This document shows positions 1-6,207 of a DNA stretch of 7,205 nucleotides, piece by piece. Each line of letters begins with the position of its first letter. Position 1 is the stretch's first letter. The notes below the pieces were generated by a model. It saw nothing but the letters and a program-made list of their open reading frames with translations. It had not been told where the DNA came from and did no database searches. Source of the stretch: an uncultured Saprospiraceae bacterium (GTDB lineage: Bacteria > Bacteroidota > Bacteroidia > Chitinophagales > Saprospiraceae); contig CALHKJ010000217.1 of the NCBI GenBank assembly GCA_938033975.1, forward strand, positions 1 to 7,205, read 5' to 3'. The position numbers and the translations under genes are program-made.

Positions 1-3000
1 CTGACTTTGATTTGGATGGTGATGAAGATTTATTTGTTCTTAATGGCTATGAAGCAGACAACCTAAATTTTCCAGATCGCAATCAAAATTTTTATTTTGA
101 AAATCTATATTCTGAAGGGCAAATAAATTTTGTTGATAAATCAGTAGAAGTAGGAGTACATGATTCCTCCAATAGCCTAAGTATGGGAGTCTTTGATTAT
201 GATTATGATGGTGATCAGGATATCTTGATGACAAGCTCTGACGCAAAACCTTTGTTTTATGAAAATAGAATTATAGATCAAGGTATCAACTCTGATAAGA
301 ATTGGCTGAACATTCATTTGGAAGGAAGAGCTTCTAATTTTGATGGGTTTGGCACTTATGTAAATATCTGGACTCAAGGGCAAAAGCAGACACGTCTTCA
401 TTATGGGGCTGGTTTTTTAGCACAGCACATCCAAGCAGTGCATTTTGGATTGGCTGAGCACACAATAATCGATAGTGTAGAATTGAAATGGAACTCCGGT
501 CAAATTGATAAGTACTACAATCTGAATTCTAATAAGAACTATAAATTTATTGAAGGAGAGAATTACAGTGAACTAGAACTTGGTGCAGAAAAAATATATG
601 GATGTACGGATGAAAACTCATGTAGCTACAATCCTTTCGCTACAGCAAATGATGCAAGCTGTACTTACCTGAGTTCGCCTTCAATATTCGGGGATACAGA
701 TGTACATTACTTAGAGACCACTGTCTATAGTACTGGGACAAGTTTGCCAAACAGTTATTATAAATGGTCAGTTGAAAATGGTTCGATTCTTTCAGGACAG
801 GGGACAAATACGATAGAGGTAAAGTGGGGTGTTCAGTCAATTGGAAAACTAAATCTTGTTCGCATTGAAGATTGCCATTCTCTCAATTCTGAAATAGAAG
901 TACAATTGTCCTTACCAGATGCTGGAGAATTTTCAATTGCACGATTGTGGAATGAAGTTTTACTTGAAGCAATTAGAAATGATTTTGCAAGACCTACGGT
1001 GCATGCGAGAAATTTATTCCACAGCAGTGTTGCCATGTATGATATTTGGTCCTTGTTTGATGAAAATGCAAGAACTTATTTATTGGGAAACGAAGTACAT
1101 GGTTTTATCAGTGAATTTGATGGTTTCGAGAGCAGCTTGCCTAATGAAGAATCTATTGAGATGGCAATCAGTTATGCCATGTATCGTTTGTTGAATCATA
1201 GATTTTTTACTTCTCCTAATATTGAAGAATCAAGAGAGATCTTTAATAGAATATTTTCAGACTTAGGTTTTGATACTCAATTTTTTGATTCTGATTATAC
1301 GACTGGTAACCCTGCAGCTTTGGGAAATTATGTAGCCCAGACACTTATCGAATTTGGAAATCAGGATGGCTCCAATGAGCTCCAATCTTACAGAAATAAA
1401 TATTATCAAACCGTCAATGACCCATTGGTGGTTAATGGTTTGGAAGAAAATGCCTTGCAAGACCCCAATAGATGGCAGCCTTTGCAATTTGAAACATTTA
1501 TTGATCAGGCTGGTAATTTGATAGAAGGTACCACACCTGATTTTTTAAGTCCAGAATGGGGTAATGTCTTTCCATTTTCTATGGATGAAAATCAGGTGAG
1601 CACATTTGAGCGTGACTCAAATCAATACCAAGTTTATTTTGATCCTAACAATCCTCCATATTTAGATACCCTTTCGGAAACTGAACAAAGTGAATATTAT
1701 AAGTGGGGTTTCAACTTGGTTTCTATTTGGTCTTCACATCTGACTCCAGATGATGAACTGATGTGGGATATCTCTCCAAATAATATTGGTGGATTAAGTC
1801 TTGAAGACTTTCCGGAAGATTTTGGAGACTATGATTCCTTTTATAATTTACTAGAAGGAGGAGATGCCAGTCAAGGGCACAATATCAATCCAGTGACAGG
1901 ACAAGCTTATAAAACGCAGATGGTTCCTAGAGGTGATTATACAAGAGTCTTGTCAGAGTTTTGGGCTGATGGACCTGATAGCGAAACACCTCCAGGTCAT
2001 TGGTTTGTTTTGCTTAACACTGTGAGTGATCATCCCTTACTTGAGAAAAAATTGATGGGTAGTGGTCCTGTTCTAGCAGATTTAGAATGGGATGTGAAAT
2101 CTTATTTTTTAATGGGTGGCGCTATGCATGATGCCGCTATTGCAGCTTGGAGCGTCAAAGGATGGTATGATTATATCAGACCCATTTCAGCGATTCGTTA
2201 TATGGCAGAAAAGGGACAATCATCAGATGAAAGTTTGCCCAATTATCATGTCGCTGGTATAGAATTGGTACCTGGCTTTATAGAACAAGTAAAGGAAGAT
2301 GATCCACTGGTTGGAGTCAACAATCAGAACCTCAATAAAATAAAACTATATACTTGGCGAGGACATCCTTTTATCAGTGATCCAGAAATTATTGACGCTG
2401 GTGTTGATTGGATTTTGGCTGAGGATTGGTTTCCATACCAACGCATCTCATTTGTAACACCTCCATTTGCAGGTTATGTATCTGGCCATTCGACCTTTTC
2501 TCGTGCAGCGGCGGAGACGATGACCTTACTTACCGGTGATGCCTATTTCCCTGGAGGTATGGGTGAGTTTTACGCTTCTGCAAATGATTTTTTGGTCTTT
2601 GAAGAAGGCCCTAGTCAAGATGTTATATTACAATGGGCAACTTATGTGGATGCTTCAGATCAATGTAGCTTGTCTAGAATTTGGGGTGGTATTCATCCGC
2701 CGGCGGATGATATTCCAGGTAGAATAATAGGTCATCACATTGGTGTCCAGTCATTTAATTTTGGTGTACCATATTTCAATACTCCAACATCAACTTCTTC
2801 TGTTGATACAAGTTTTAAAATATTCCCGAATCCTATTCACGGAAGTGGGAAGATCAGTCTACTCAACACCAGAGCAGATATGATCTTTGAATTGTATTCT
2901 GCTGATGGAAGGTCATTTAATAATTTTGAGACTGATTATAATTCAGCGGAGAATCAAACACAAATCCAATTGCCTTCACTTCAGTCAGGCCTATATTTTC

Positions 3001-3041
3001 TGAGTTCTAATGGTGCTATTTGGAAGTTTGTAGTGCTTTAG
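1..3041 (+). CDS. Secreted vanadium-haloperoxidase-type protein with FG-GAP, ASPIC/UnbV, PKD-like and T9SS sorting domains (5' partial)
   Basis: The frame is open from the window edge (first full codon at 3, about 1012 codons to the stop), so the true start and signal peptide lie upstream; TTG at 12 is an internal Leu codon inside a DxDxDG repeat. Residues below count that Leu as 1. Seen in order: FG-GAP/VCBS Ca-binding loops at the edge and at 61-70 (FDYDYDGDQD); ASPIC/UnbV-like domain, about 97-180; three-Cys GCTD linker, 197-217; PKD-like domain, about 221-300; haloperoxidase/PAP2 helical domain, about 305-920; T9SS type A tail from FPNP (938-941) to the C-terminus. The vanadate signature K-x6-RP...SGH...SR-x5-H-x3-D is complete: K716, R723, S824-G825-H826, R889, H895, D899. 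Known for the family: vanadate-dependent halide oxidation by peroxide, with related folds acting as acid phosphatases. Inferred: secreted or surface-anchored by T9SS. Substrate is unknown. The stretch at about 380-560 resembles an accessory region seen in bacterial relatives. Confidence 0.93.
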   Translation, partial: DFDLDGDEDLFVLNGYEADNLNFPDRNQNFYFENLYSEGQINFVDKSVEVGVHDSSNSLSMGVFDYDYDGDQDILMTSSDAKPLFYENRIIDQGINSDKNWLNIHLEGRASNFDGFGTYVNIWTQGQKQTRLHYGAGFLAQHIQAVHFGLAEHTIIDSVELKWNSGQIDKYYNLNSNKNYKFIEGENYSELELGAEKIYGCTDENSCSYNPFATANDASCTYLSSPSIFGDTDVHYLETTVYSTGTSLPNSYYKWSVENGSILSGQGTNTIEVKWGVQSIGKLNLVRIEDCHSLNSEIEVQLSLPDAGEFSIARLWNEVLLEAIRNDFARPTVHARNLFHSSVAMYDIWSLFDENARTYLLGNEVHGFISEFDGFESSLPNEESIEMAISYAMYRLLNHRFFTSPNIEESREIFNRIFSDLGFDTQFFDSDYTTGNPAALGNYVAQTLIEFGNQDGSNELQSYRNKYYQTVNDPLVVNGLEENALQDPNRWQPLQFETFIDQAGNLIEGTTPDFLSPEWGNVFPFSMDENQVSTFERDSNQYQVYFDPNNPPYLDTLSETEQSEYYKWGFNLVSIWSSHLTPDDELMWDISPNNIGGLSLEDFPEDFGDYDSFYNLLEGGDASQGHNINPVTGQAYKTQMVPRGDYTRVLSEFWADGPDSETPPGHWFVLLNTVSDHPLLEKKLMGSGPVLADLEWDVKSYFLMGGAMHDAAIAAWSVKGWYDYIRPISAIRYMAEKGQSSDESLPNYHVAGIELVPGFIEQVKEDDPLVGVNNQNLNKIKLYTWRGHPFISDPEIIDAGVDWILAEDWFPYQRISFVTPPFAGYVSGHSTFSRAAAETMTLLTGDAYFPGGMGEFYASANDFLVFEEGPSQDVILQWATYVDASDQCSLSRIWGGIHPPADDIPGRIIGHHIGVQSFNFGVPYFNTPTSTSSVDTSFKIFPNPIHGSGKISLLNTRADMIFELYSADGRSFNNFETDYNSAENQTQIQLPSLQSGLYFLSSNGAIWKFVVL

Positions 3042-3120
3042 TCAGGTTCATTCTTCTACTTTAGGAAAGATTGCCGTTCAATAGGGAATAATCTACCAAG
3101 CTTTCGCTTCTATTGGGGTA

Positions 3121-3128
3121 TATCTTTG
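3121..3128 (+). promoter_or_regulatory. Candidate -7 box (TATCTTTG) for the thioredoxin-fold gene
   Basis: TATCTTTG matches the Bacteroidota -7 consensus TAnnTTTG exactly and ends 17 bp before the ATG at 3145. No TTG -33 element lies at the expected 17-23 bp upstream, so support is the -7 match and position only. The implied leader would be only about 10 nt, with no Shine-Dalgarno site. Confidence 0.35.
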
Positions 3129-3144
3129 TTGTATAAAATATAAC

Positions 3145-3732
3145 ATGATGGCACCAGCAACAATTAGTAAAATAGATTACAAGAAATATTTTGAGAAGGC
3201 CATAAGCTATGAAGCTTACTTGGAAAATTTCCAGAAAGAAATAGGAATCGGAACATTGAGTCGATTCGCTCAATATCTTCCACAAAATTGGCAGAGACAA
3301 TCGAGATTGGATCGAAAGTTTAAATTGTCGGATGAATTAATACAAGCAATTGATAAAATAGAAAGACCACTTAATTGGTTGGTTATTACAGAACATTGGT
3401 GTGGGGATGCTTCTCAAATAAATCCAATTATCAATAAAATTGCAGAAGCAAGCGACGGTAAAATAAACTTGAGATTTGTCTATCGAGATAAAAATGAAGA
3501 ATTGATTGATGAGCATCTTACGGATGGTAGAAGTAGGTCAATTCCAATCTTAATTGAATTGGATGATTCTTTCAAATTTATAAAAAGCTATGGTCCTAGA
3601 CCTGCAGAGGCGCAAGCATTGGTTATGTCGATTTTGAGAGAGGGAGGATCTTATAGCATTCCACTGCACACATGGTATGCCAAGGATAAGCAAAAGTCAT
3701 TAATAAAAGATTTCATAAAGTTTTTAGGTTAG
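3145..3732 (+). CDS. Thioredoxin-fold family protein with a single active-site cysteine
   Basis: A 195-residue protein without signal peptide or membrane segments, so probably cytoplasmic. Residues 1-70 are helical. The thioredoxin fold covers about 75-185: a beta strand (LNWLVITEHW) leads into E83-H-W-C86-G-D-A-S, where C86 is at the redox position, and RSIPIL places the cis-proline at P134. C86 is the only cysteine, so there is no CxxC pair. The WCGD motif and overall length fit the thioredoxin_9-like (PF14595) proteins as I recall them; their biochemical role is poorly defined. A monothiol role or a non-redox binding role is possible, but a classical dithiol reductase is not. ATG at 3145 is followed directly by a second ATG at 3148, and either could be the start; the leader is A/T-rich. 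It stands alone: the upstream gene ends 103 bp before it and a strong hairpin follows its stop. Confidence 0.88.
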   Translation: MMAPATISKIDYKKYFEKAISYEAYLENFQKEIGIGTLSRFAQYLPQNWQRQSRLDRKFKLSDELIQAIDKIERPLNWLVITEHWCGDASQINPIINKIAEASDGKINLRFVYRDKNEELIDEHLTDGRSRSIPILIELDDSFKFIKSYGPRPAEAQALVMSILREGGSYSIPLHTWYAKDKQKSLIKDFIKFLG

Positions 3733-3778
3733 TCATAGGTTAATTAATACACTGTTGAATACAAAGAGTGTTGAATTA

Positions 3779-3838
3779 TTTAGATGAAGTCAGGCGCAGG
3801 TATGTTTAGGAAGTTCATGCCTGCGCTGCTCATCTAAA
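3779..3838. repeat. Large imperfect inverted repeat (hairpin) after the thioredoxin-fold gene
   Basis: The lower stem TTTAGATGA (3779-3787) pairs with TCATCTAAA (3830-3838). The upper stem GCGCAGGTATG (3794-3804) pairs with CATGCCTGCGC (3816-3826) through one T.G wobble. Between the stems are a short asymmetric internal bulge and an 11-nt apical loop (3805-3815). The upper stem is GC-rich against an AT-rich background. It begins 47 bp past the stop codon, a suitable place for a transcription terminator or mRNA 3'-end stabiliser. No T-run follows on either strand, so a classic intrinsic terminator is not shown. A REP-like repeat or small structured RNA is an alternative. Confidence 0.75.
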
Positions 3839-3869
3839 AGAATGACTTTAGGCCTTTCATTAGTTTTTA

Positions 3870-3877
3870 TATTTTTG
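3870..3877 (+). promoter_or_regulatory. Candidate -7 box (TATTTTTG) for the AraC-type regulator
   Basis: TATTTTTG is an exact match to the Bacteroidota TAnnTTTG box and lies 34 bp before the ATG at 3911. The -33 region (about 3846-3850, CTTTA) only weakly resembles TTG. Transcription would start near 3883, inside the inverted repeat at 3877-3900. Confidence 0.4.
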
Positions 3878-3900
3878 TAATTCTTTAATTACAGAATTAC
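3877..3900. repeat. 8-bp perfect inverted repeat over the expected transcription start of the regulator gene
   Basis: GTAATTCT (3877-3884) and AGAATTAC (3893-3900) are perfect reverse complements separated by 8 nt. The repeat begins at the last base of the candidate -7 box and ends 10 bp before the ATG. It could be an operator or a leader hairpin near the ribosome site. It is AT-rich, so chance is not excluded. Confidence 0.5.
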
Positions 3901-3910
3901 TTCGAACTAT

Positions 3911-5008
3911 ATGTTGTTCATAGCGGGAATAAGTATTGCTTTTTTCATCTCAGCACTTCTGCTGGTAAAAAGAAATAAGTCAAAATCTGATTACTTCTTG
4001 CTTGTTTGGATGTTATTAAATGCCGCTCACCTAGGATTCCATTATTTAAATTTTACGGATAACATGTATGCTTATCCTCATTTGTTGGGGATTCAATTAC
4101 CCTTTCCTTTGTTTCAGGGTGTCCTACTATACTTCTATGTTGCCTCAGTCACCAATCAGGGACCTAAAAAAAATTGGCATTATTGGCTGCATCTGATACC
4201 TGCAGGGCTAGCTTATCTGTATTTAATCAGATTTTTCGTTTTACCAGCTTCAGAAAAAATTGAAGTTTTCAAAATGCAAGGAGGAGAGGAGCATGCCTTG
4301 TTTATGATGGTGTTACAATTGGCGGTATTTGTCTCGGGAATAATTTATGTGCTTTGGTGTAGTAAACTTTTGCTCAATCATAAAAAGAATATTCGGAAGC
4401 AGTTTTCGGACATAGAAGAAATCAACCTGTCTTGGTTACAATTTTTAGTTCTGGGCTTGGGTATTGTTTGGTGCCTTGTTATCATTACTCAAAATGATAC
4501 CTTAATATACCAAGCAGTTGCAGTATTTGTGATTTTGATAGGCTTCTTTGGTGTCCAACAAAAAAACATATTTAATGAGACTAAGCGTCAGTTCGAATCT
4601 CAAGTTAAGGTAGAAGCCAATACTGAAAAAACAGAAAAAGATAAATATCAAAATTCTGGCTTGTCTGATTCACTTGCCAATGATCAGTATGAAAAGCTGA
4701 CTAGTTTGATGCAAGAAGAGGAGCTTTATAAAAATGCCGCTTTATCTCTTGGTGACTTAGCAAGTGCCATGGATTTGCACCCCAATTACCTTTCCCAAGT
4801 AATCAATGAAAAAGGAGGCAAATCATTTTATGATTTTGTCAATCAATATCGTGTCGAAGCATTCAAGAAACTCCTGGAAGAGAAGGCACATGAAAAATAC
4901 ACACTGATGACTCTTGCTTTTGACTGTGGCTTCAATTCGAAGTCTACTTTCAATCGTTATTTCAAGAAAATGACGGGTCAGACGCCAACTCAATATGCCA
5001 ATCAATAG
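3911..5008 (+). CDS. Membrane-anchored AraC-family transcriptional regulator
   Basis: A 365-residue two-part protein. The N-terminal half has about seven hydrophobic segments (near 1-20, 26-46, 57-80, 89-111, 128-150, 172-193, 197-216), with the family-like INLSWLQFL at 171-179 and FFGVQQ after the last one. A charged linker (about 217-265) follows, then an AraC/XylS DNA-binding domain (about 266-365). The first helix-turn-helix is near 281-303 (LASAMDLHPNYLSQVINE). The second is near 331-354, with the typical FDCGFNSKSTFNRYFKKMTG and PTQY ending. In this Bacteroidota group the membrane part is presumed to sense an unknown signal while the C-terminus binds DNA from the membrane. It may act on the paired sites in the gap after it, upstream of the hydrolase gene; that is inference from position. 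ATG at 3911 places the first membrane segment at the N-terminus and follows a plausible promoter. Confidence 0.94.
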   Translation: MLFIAGISIAFFISALLLVKRNKSKSDYFLLVWMLLNAAHLGFHYLNFTDNMYAYPHLLGIQLPFPLFQGVLLYFYVASVTNQGPKKNWHYWLHLIPAGLAYLYLIRFFVLPASEKIEVFKMQGGEEHALFMMVLQLAVFVSGIIYVLWCSKLLLNHKKNIRKQFSDIEEINLSWLQFLVLGLGIVWCLVIITQNDTLIYQAVAVFVILIGFFGVQQKNIFNETKRQFESQVKVEANTEKTEKDKYQNSGLSDSLANDQYEKLTSLMQEEELYKNAALSLGDLASAMDLHPNYLSQVINEKGGKSFYDFVNQYRVEAFKKLLEEKAHEKYTLMTLAFDCGFNSKSTFNRYFKKMTGQTPTQYANQ

Positions 5009-5044
5009 ATTTTATCTCGATTTTATTAAAATCAGGATAATTTT

Positions 5045-5070
5045 AAAGAATCCCCTGTTTATGGGCTTTT
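5045..5070 (+). terminator. Weak terminator-like hairpin after the AraC-type gene
   Basis: AAAG (5045-5048) pairs with CTTT (5066-5069) and CCC (5052-5054) with GGG (5063-5065), with a 3-nt bulge and an 8-nt loop, followed by one more T. It lies 37 bp past the stop codon. The stem is short and the T-run is part of the stem, so this is only a candidate. Confidence 0.3.
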
Positions 5071-5073
5071 CAA

Positions 5074-5137
5074 GTGTCAATATGTAAGTTGACACCATCG
5101 AATATTGCCTATCTAGTACCAAATTACATACTGACAC
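5074..5137. promoter_or_regulatory. Paired 22-bp inverted sites, candidate operators upstream of the hydrolase operon
   Basis: Site 1 (5074-5095) is itself a perfect interrupted palindrome: GTGTCAA, 8 nt, TTGACAC. Site 2 (5116-5137) matches the reverse complement of site 1 at 18 of 22 positions and keeps TTACATA and TGACAC. The centres are 42 bp apart, close to four helical turns, so a dimeric regulator would sit on the same DNA face at both. The pair ends 60 bp before the ATG at 5198. A weak -7-like TAAGTTTA (5159-5166, one mismatch to TAnnTTTG) lies just downstream, which would put the sites in an activator or repressor position. The regulator is not identified; the upstream AraC-type protein is the nearest candidate. 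Confidence 0.55.
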
Positions 5138-5197
5138 GCTTCGAGGCAGATTGCCCTCTAAGTTTACATCATCGATTAACAGAAAAAACTATTGAAA

Positions 5198-6169
5198 ATG
5201 AAAAATGTAATACTTAGCATCTGCTGCCTAGCCCTTTTATCCTCTTGTGGAGATACACATGAGCTTAGTGATGAGGGATTGTTGGTGCCTCTTACCGTCA
5301 TGGAAGATGCATCTATTCCTTCGATTGAAATTAATGGAGTAAGACTTCACTCTGAGACTTTTGGCAATCCTTCAGATCCAATGATTGTTGTTCTGCATGG
5401 TGGACCAGGTGCAGATTATCGTTCTCAGCTTAACTTTAAGCAATTGGTTGAAGATGATTATTTTATCGTGTTTTATGATCAAAGAGGATCTGGGTTGTCT
5501 GAGCGTCTAGGCAAAGAGGCATACTCAAATGTTCAGGTATATATTGATGAATTAGAAGGTGTCATCAATTATTATAGACAAAATGCAAATCAAAAAATAA
5601 TTCTTGCTGGTCATTCTTGGGGAGCAATGTTGGCCACTGGATATATCAATCAAAACCCTAACACAATTGATGGGGTAGTATTGGCTGAGCCGGGAGGATT
5701 TACCTGGGATCAAACTATAGAATATTTATCAAAAACTCAACAGATTAAATTGTTAGAGGAAGGGACGAATGATTTTGTTTACTTGGATCAATTTATTACC
5801 GGGAGTGATCACAATACACTTGATTATAAATTTTCTTTATCGCTGACTGGTGATTCCAATACAGGCGATGCCATTATTCCTTCCTATTGGAGATTCGGAG
5901 CTGTATGTAGTAGCGCATCAATTGAGCTTGCTATCAATAATCCAGAACAATTGGATTTTACTGGGAGTCTAAAAACTCATGATCAAAAGGTCCTATTTGT
6001 TTATAGCGAACTGAATGAATCTTATGGAAGAGAGCATGCGGAACTGGTTTCATCTGAATACAAGAATGTGGAACTGCATGAGATTGAAAATTGTGGTCAT
6101 GAAATTCCAGAGTTTGGTTGGAGTGGATATTATCCAATCATCAAAACCTATCTAGAAGAGGTACTCTAA
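5198..6169 (+). CDS. Lipoprotein alpha/beta hydrolase, proline iminopeptidase-like (S33)
   Basis: A 323-residue protein from the ATG at 5198; an in-frame TTG at 5192 is a less likely start because the ATG gives a clean lipoprotein signal. The N-terminus MKNVILSICCLALLSSC has a lipobox (LSSC, C17), so it is probably lipid-anchored in the envelope. The alpha/beta hydrolase fold follows: HGGPG (67-71, oxyanion region), YDQRGSGLSER, nucleophile elbow GHSWG with S140, and CGHEIP with H301 as the catalytic His. HGGPG plus DQRGSG suits the proline iminopeptidase/S33 group, but an esterase or other hydrolase is equally possible. Oddity: the loop after the strand KVLFVYS, where this fold usually has the acidic triad residue, reads ELNES with N273 in place of the expected Asp, flanked by E271 and E274. 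It is probably first in an operon with the gene 38 bp downstream, and paired candidate operators precede it. Confidence 0.9.
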   Translation: MKNVILSICCLALLSSCGDTHELSDEGLLVPLTVMEDASIPSIEINGVRLHSETFGNPSDPMIVVLHGGPGADYRSQLNFKQLVEDDYFIVFYDQRGSGLSERLGKEAYSNVQVYIDELEGVINYYRQNANQKIILAGHSWGAMLATGYINQNPNTIDGVVLAEPGGFTWDQTIEYLSKTQQIKLLEEGTNDFVYLDQFITGSDHNTLDYKFSLSLTGDSNTGDAIIPSYWRFGAVCSSASIELAINNPEQLDFTGSLKTHDQKVLFVYSELNESYGREHAELVSSEYKNVELHEIENCGHEIPEFGWSGYYPIIKTYLEEVL

Positions 6170-6207
6170 TCCTAATTAATTATTTCTAAAACATCAAAAA
6201 TCATAAA

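Noticed and set aside
12..14. TTG as the start of the large first gene
   Set aside because: It is an internal Leu codon in the middle of a DxDxDG calcium loop; the frame stays open to the window edge, so the gene is 5' truncated.
40..401. Minus-strand open frames inside the large gene and similar ones across the window
   Set aside because: They lie antisense to well-supported coding sequence, have no domain features or plausible leaders, and are shadows of the AT-rich coding frames.
3061..3300. Minus-strand open frame of 79 codons across the gap before the thioredoxin-fold gene
   Set aside because: Most of it is antisense to the thioredoxin-fold gene and the product has no recognisable domain.
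3753..3776. Direct repeat TGTTGAAT at 3753-3760 and 3769-3776
   Set aside because: Only two 8-bp copies in AT-rich intergenic DNA, too little to call a regulatory or mobile element.
5019..5033. Palindrome GATTTTATTAAAATC after the AraC-type gene
   Set aside because: It is almost pure A/T and leaves only a 1-3 nt loop; such palindromes are expected by chance here.
5192..5194. TTG as the start of the hydrolase gene
   Set aside because: The ATG at 5198 gives a standard MKN... lipoprotein signal peptide; the TTG adds only two residues and no better leader.
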